Below, piece after piece: positions 61,293 to 64,000 of a DNA stretch of 64,000 bases. Source of the DNA: Alteromonas sp. IB21. GTDB taxonomy: Bacteria > Pseudomonadota > Gammaproteobacteria > Enterobacterales > Alteromonadaceae. Position 1 is the first letter of the stretch; every line of letters starts with the position of its first letter. The stretch is taken from contig NZ_JAEFCD010000001.1 of the NCBI RefSeq assembly GCF_016405965.1, positions 45,813 to 109,812 of the forward strand, read 5' to 3'. A program made the translations under genes and the position numbers. The notes under the pieces are model-generated. The model had not been told where the DNA came from, made no database searches, and saw only the letters and a program-made list of their open reading frames with translations.

Positions 61293-63452
61293 TTAAGCGT
61301 AAAACTTGTGATCGTTTTCAGCCATTTTCACTAACACGTCAGCAGGTGTGAATTTGCCACCAACCGCGGTAGCGTAATGGTTAAGACGAGCAACCACATG
61401 TTTAATACCAAGGGTATCCATATAGCGGAATGGACCGCCCAGAAATGGAGGGAAGCCGATACCAAAAATAGCGCCAATGTCACCGTCACGAGCATTGCGA
61501 ATAACGCCTTCATCCAAACAACGCGCCGCTTCGTTAAGCATCATTAAAACACAGCGCTCTGCCACTTCTTTTTCGCTTAACTTAGCAGAGGGTGACAGCC
61601 CCAGTAGTTCGTAGATTGATTCATCCACTTCTTTTCCTGGCTTTTTACCTTCATAAGAATAAAACCCTTTCTGATTCTTCTTACCTTTTCTACCATCAGC
61701 AAGTACTTTGTCGAAAGCGCTTGGTGCAGTGAAACGCTCTCCGAACGCTTCTACAAGGAATGGAATGATCTTGGTACCAACATCAATACCTACTTCGTCA
61801 AGAAGCTTCACCGGACCTACTGGGAAGCCAAACTTGACCAAAGATTTATCGATATGCTCAATGGGCTCACCGTCAAGAATAAGGTTTGCCGCTTCATTCA
61901 TGTAAGGCGCTAAGATACGGTTAACGTAAAAACCTGCGCCGTCTTTAACAACCACCGGCGTTTTGCCTTGCTTCTTAGCAAACTCAACCGTAGACGAAAT
62001 AACTTGATCAGAGGTTTTTTCGTGAGCAATAACTTCCGCTAACGGCATTTTGTCTACTGGCGAGAAGTAATGCAGGCCGATCACGTTTTCAGGGCGAGCT
62101 GCTTTCGCGGCAATTTGTGTAATTGGAATAGACGATGTATTCGACGCGAAGATTGTGCTTTCTTTACAGTTCTCTTCAATATCCGCCACCATCTTTTGCT
62201 TGAGCTCTAAATCTTCGAATACCGCTTCAACTACGATGTCGATATCTTGATAGCCACTATAGTCAAGCGTACCGGTGAGAAGCGCTAACTGCTTCTGCAT
62301 TTCGCTATTACGCATAAAACGCTTCTTCACCTTTTTATTCAAGATGTCATAGCTGTACTTCATAGCGTTAGCGATGCCCTCAGCACGCACGTCTTTAATA
62401 CGCACGGGAACACCAGCTTTCGTCGACGTTACATAGGCGATACCACCGCCCATCAAGCCGCCACCTAGCACACCAACTTTCTTCATCTTTTCAGGTTTAA
62501 CGCCCTCAACGCCATTTTCTTTCTTCATTTCAGTAGTCGCGAAGAAAATTTGACGAAGCTGGAACGATTCAGGCGTCATGACAAGCTTTCCAAAGGCATC
62601 AGCTTCCGCTTTAAGCCCCGCTTTCATGCCTTCATTCATACCTGTTTCAATAACATCGATAATGTAGCCTGGTGCGGGATAGTTGCCCTTGGTCTTTGCA
62701 AACGTTGCTTCACGGGCTTTTTTAAACATCATGTTGCGGCCAGCGCCAGTTTTTTCCAACATTTTGTCCATAACGCTCTTCTGAGGCGCGTCGCGCTCAG
62801 GTTTGCGTTTAAGCGCAAACTGTTCTGCTACTTTTAGCAATACAGTCTGTGGTACAACTTCATCAACAATACCGTATTTTTTAGCTTGCTTCGCTCGCGC
62901 CGGAGAGCCTGTCAGCATCATTTTCATTGCTTGCTGAATACCGATTAAGCGAGGAAGACGCTGTGTGCCGCCACTACCAGGTAGTAATCCAAGCTGAACC
63001 TCAGGTAAACCTACCTGCGTACTTGGTGAATCGGTACATACGCGATAGTGACACGCAAGCGCGAGCTCTAAACCACCACCTAACGCAGGGCCGTGAATAG
63101 CCGCTACGAATGTCGCCTTCATGCTCTCAATTCTATCGAAAATGGCTTGACCGCCAGCGGCAATAGTTGTGGCATCTTCAGCGGTTTTACAGGCGGCTAG
63201 CATGGTAATGTCAGCACCAGCTACAAATGAACTTGGCTTGCCGCTCGTTAGCACAACACCTTTAATGCTGCTGTCACGCTCAATGTCGTCAAGCATGGCT
63301 GAAATTTCATCGCCAAACTCTGCTTTAAGCGTATTCATGGATTCACCAGGTACATCCATGCTTAGAATTGCGACGCCGTTATCCTGCTTAGTAAGCGTAA
63401 ATGCGCCTGAGGTTGGCTGAACTTCATTTGTCATTTCTTGTTCCTGACTCAT
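61293..63452 (-). CDS. fadJ: FadJ, fatty acid oxidation complex alpha subunit
   Basis: A trifunctional beta-oxidation enzyme of 719 residues started at ATG 63452, which has GGAG inside the end of fadI; ATG 63434 is a second option with AGGAA. The enoyl-CoA hydratase domain (about 10-190) has SFVAGADITML and IHGPALGGGLELALACHYR with the catalytic Glu in LPEVQLGLLPGSGGTQRLPR. The 3-hydroxyacyl-CoA dehydrogenase domain (about 310-500) has VGVLGGGLMGGGIAYV and GLHYFSPVDKMPL with the catalytic His, and a C-terminal domain closes it. It is paired with FadI one base upstream, as in E. coli fadIJ. Confidence 0.96.
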   Translation of the reverse strand: MSQEQEMTNEVQPTSGAFTLTKQDNGVAILSMDVPGESMNTLKAEFGDEISAMLDDIERDSSIKGVVLTSGKPSSFVAGADITMLAACKTAEDATTIAAGGQAIFDRIESMKATFVAAIHGPALGGGLELALACHYRVCTDSPSTQVGLPEVQLGLLPGSGGTQRLPRLIGIQQAMKMMLTGSPARAKQAKKYGIVDEVVPQTVLLKVAEQFALKRKPERDAPQKSVMDKMLEKTGAGRNMMFKKAREATFAKTKGNYPAPGYIIDVIETGMNEGMKAGLKAEADAFGKLVMTPESFQLRQIFFATTEMKKENGVEGVKPEKMKKVGVLGGGLMGGGIAYVTSTKAGVPVRIKDVRAEGIANAMKYSYDILNKKVKKRFMRNSEMQKQLALLTGTLDYSGYQDIDIVVEAVFEDLELKQKMVADIEENCKESTIFASNTSSIPITQIAAKAARPENVIGLHYFSPVDKMPLAEVIAHEKTSDQVISSTVEFAKKQGKTPVVVKDGAGFYVNRILAPYMNEAANLILDGEPIEHIDKSLVKFGFPVGPVKLLDEVGIDVGTKIIPFLVEAFGERFTAPSAFDKVLADGRKGKKNQKGFYSYEGKKPGKEVDESIYELLGLSPSAKLSEKEVAERCVLMMLNEAARCLDEGVIRNARDGDIGAIFGIGFPPFLGGPFRYMDTLGIKHVVARLNHYATAVGGKFTPADVLVKMAENDHKFYA

Positions 63453-63453
63453 C

Positions 63454-64000
63454 TTATTCTGTCTCCACAATCATAGCCGCACCAAGACCACCCGCAGCAC
63501 ATGCAGTTAATAAACCTGTACCACCGCCACGGCGGTTTAACTCGTTAAGCATTTGCGTGATCATACGTGTACCAGTTGCAGCGAACGGGTGACCGTAGGC
63601 AATTGAACTACCCATTACGTTGAATTTGTCCATGTCAATTTCGCCAGTCGCTTTGTTGCGGCCTAATTTCTCTTTGGCGAACTTGTCACTTGCAAACATT
63701 TTAACGTTCGCTAACGTTTGCGCTGCAAATGCCTCGTGCATTTCGATAAGCGTTAGATCATTTAGGGTCATGCCTGCGCGGTCTAGGGCGATTGGAGTAG
63801 CATAGGAAGGCCCCATTAGCATGTCTTCCCACACATCGATTGCTGAGAACGCGTAGCTCTTAATATAGCCCAACGGCGTATAACCTAGTTCTTTTGCGCG
63901 GCTCTCTGTCATCATCAATACCGCTGAAGCACCATCGGTAAGTGGTGTGGCGTTTGCCGCTGTAACAGAGCCATACTTTTTGTCAAACACTGGACGAAGT
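63454..64000 (-). CDS. fadI: FadI, acetyl-CoA acyltransferase (3-ketoacyl-CoA thiolase), 5' end outside window
   Basis: The C-terminal 181 residues are present; the frame is open to the window edge ([11 protein letters not shown]), so the gene is cut by the window. Thiolase motifs are visible: [32 protein letters not shown] (catalytic His), [18 protein letters not shown] (GHP with His) and the C-terminal [13 protein letters not shown] with the catalytic Cys. It forms the beta subunit of the fatty acid oxidation complex with FadJ, which starts 1 nt after its stop. Confidence 0.96.
   Translation of the reverse strand, partial: LRPVFDKKYGSVTAANATPLTDGASAVLMMTESRAKELGYTPLGYIKSYAFSAIDVWEDMLMGPSYATPIALDRAGMTLNDLTLIEMHEAFAAQTLANVKMFASDKFAKEKLGRNKATGEIDMDKFNVMGSSIAYGHPFAATGTRMITQMLNELNRRGGGTGLLTACAAGGLGAAMIVETE

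Overview
The window is a chromosomal segment of a marine gammaproteobacterium of the order Alteromonadales, most likely Alteromonas. This rests on protein similarity recalled from memory and on gene order: tol-pal followed by tRNA-Lys, aspS-nudB-ruvCAB, glrK-qseG-glrR, pheL-pheA/tyrA-aroF, rpsP-rimM-trmD-rplS, ffh/ypjD/yfjD, and fadI-fadJ. No phage, transposase, CRISPR array or rRNA is visible. Most genes lie on the minus strand.

Region by region. (1) 1-5.5 kb: a partial tRNA-Lys, then the envelope operon ybgC-tolQ-tolR-tolA-tolB-pal-cpoB. (2) 5.5-6.1 kb: a gene-poor gap holding a strong plus-strand promoter and an intrinsic terminator about 130 nt apart, a candidate small RNA. (3) 6.1-10.6 kb: aspS-nudB-ruvC-ruvA-ruvB (Holliday junction processing and Asp-tRNA synthesis). 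(4) 10.8-15.4 kb: a DUF72 protein and the glrK-qseG-glrR sigma-54 two-component operon, with a small EF-hand protein upstream. (5) 15.7-21.9 kb: a signalling cluster with a GGDEF-EAL protein, a TerB-like protein, a REC-PP2C-HATPase regulator with its STAS partner (a partner-switching module), YciH, and a tandem-receiver protein. (6) 22.0-25.9 kb: aromatic amino-acid synthesis. pheA has a textbook phenylalanine attenuator (pheL) that is too short for most gene finders. tyrA-aroF lies convergent to it and has a TyrR-box-like site upstream. (7) 26.3-29.9 kb: an enoyl-CoA hydratase family protein, a TRIC/YicG-type membrane protein, and the rpsP-rimM-trmD-rplS operon. (8) 30.2-47.7 kb: an accessory block separating rpsP from ffh, which are close neighbours in E. 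coli. It holds a lipoprotein, an ABC exporter, an RND efflux pair, a lipoprotein hydrolase, a second TerB-like protein, a three-gene SMC/condensin (Mks/Wadjet-like) operon without a nuclease gene, and a collagen-repeat lipoprotein with a duplicated propeller. (9) 47.8-55.5 kb: ffh, ypjD, a CNNM/CorC-type transporter gene, a small unknown gene, sixA and a large M16 protease. (10) 55.7-64 kb: a 1518-residue Reg_prop-PAS-GGDEF-EAL sensor, two small unknown genes, and fadJ with the 3' part of fadI at the window edge.

The least ordinary items are the nuclease-less SMC operon with inverted gene order, the candidate sRNA, the pheL attenuator with an almost leaderless leader peptide, the duplicated-propeller collagen-like lipoprotein, interleaved inverted repeats after the RND pump, and a 56-residue exported Gly/His-tailed peptide. 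All functional calls come from reading motifs and remembered families; no database search was run.
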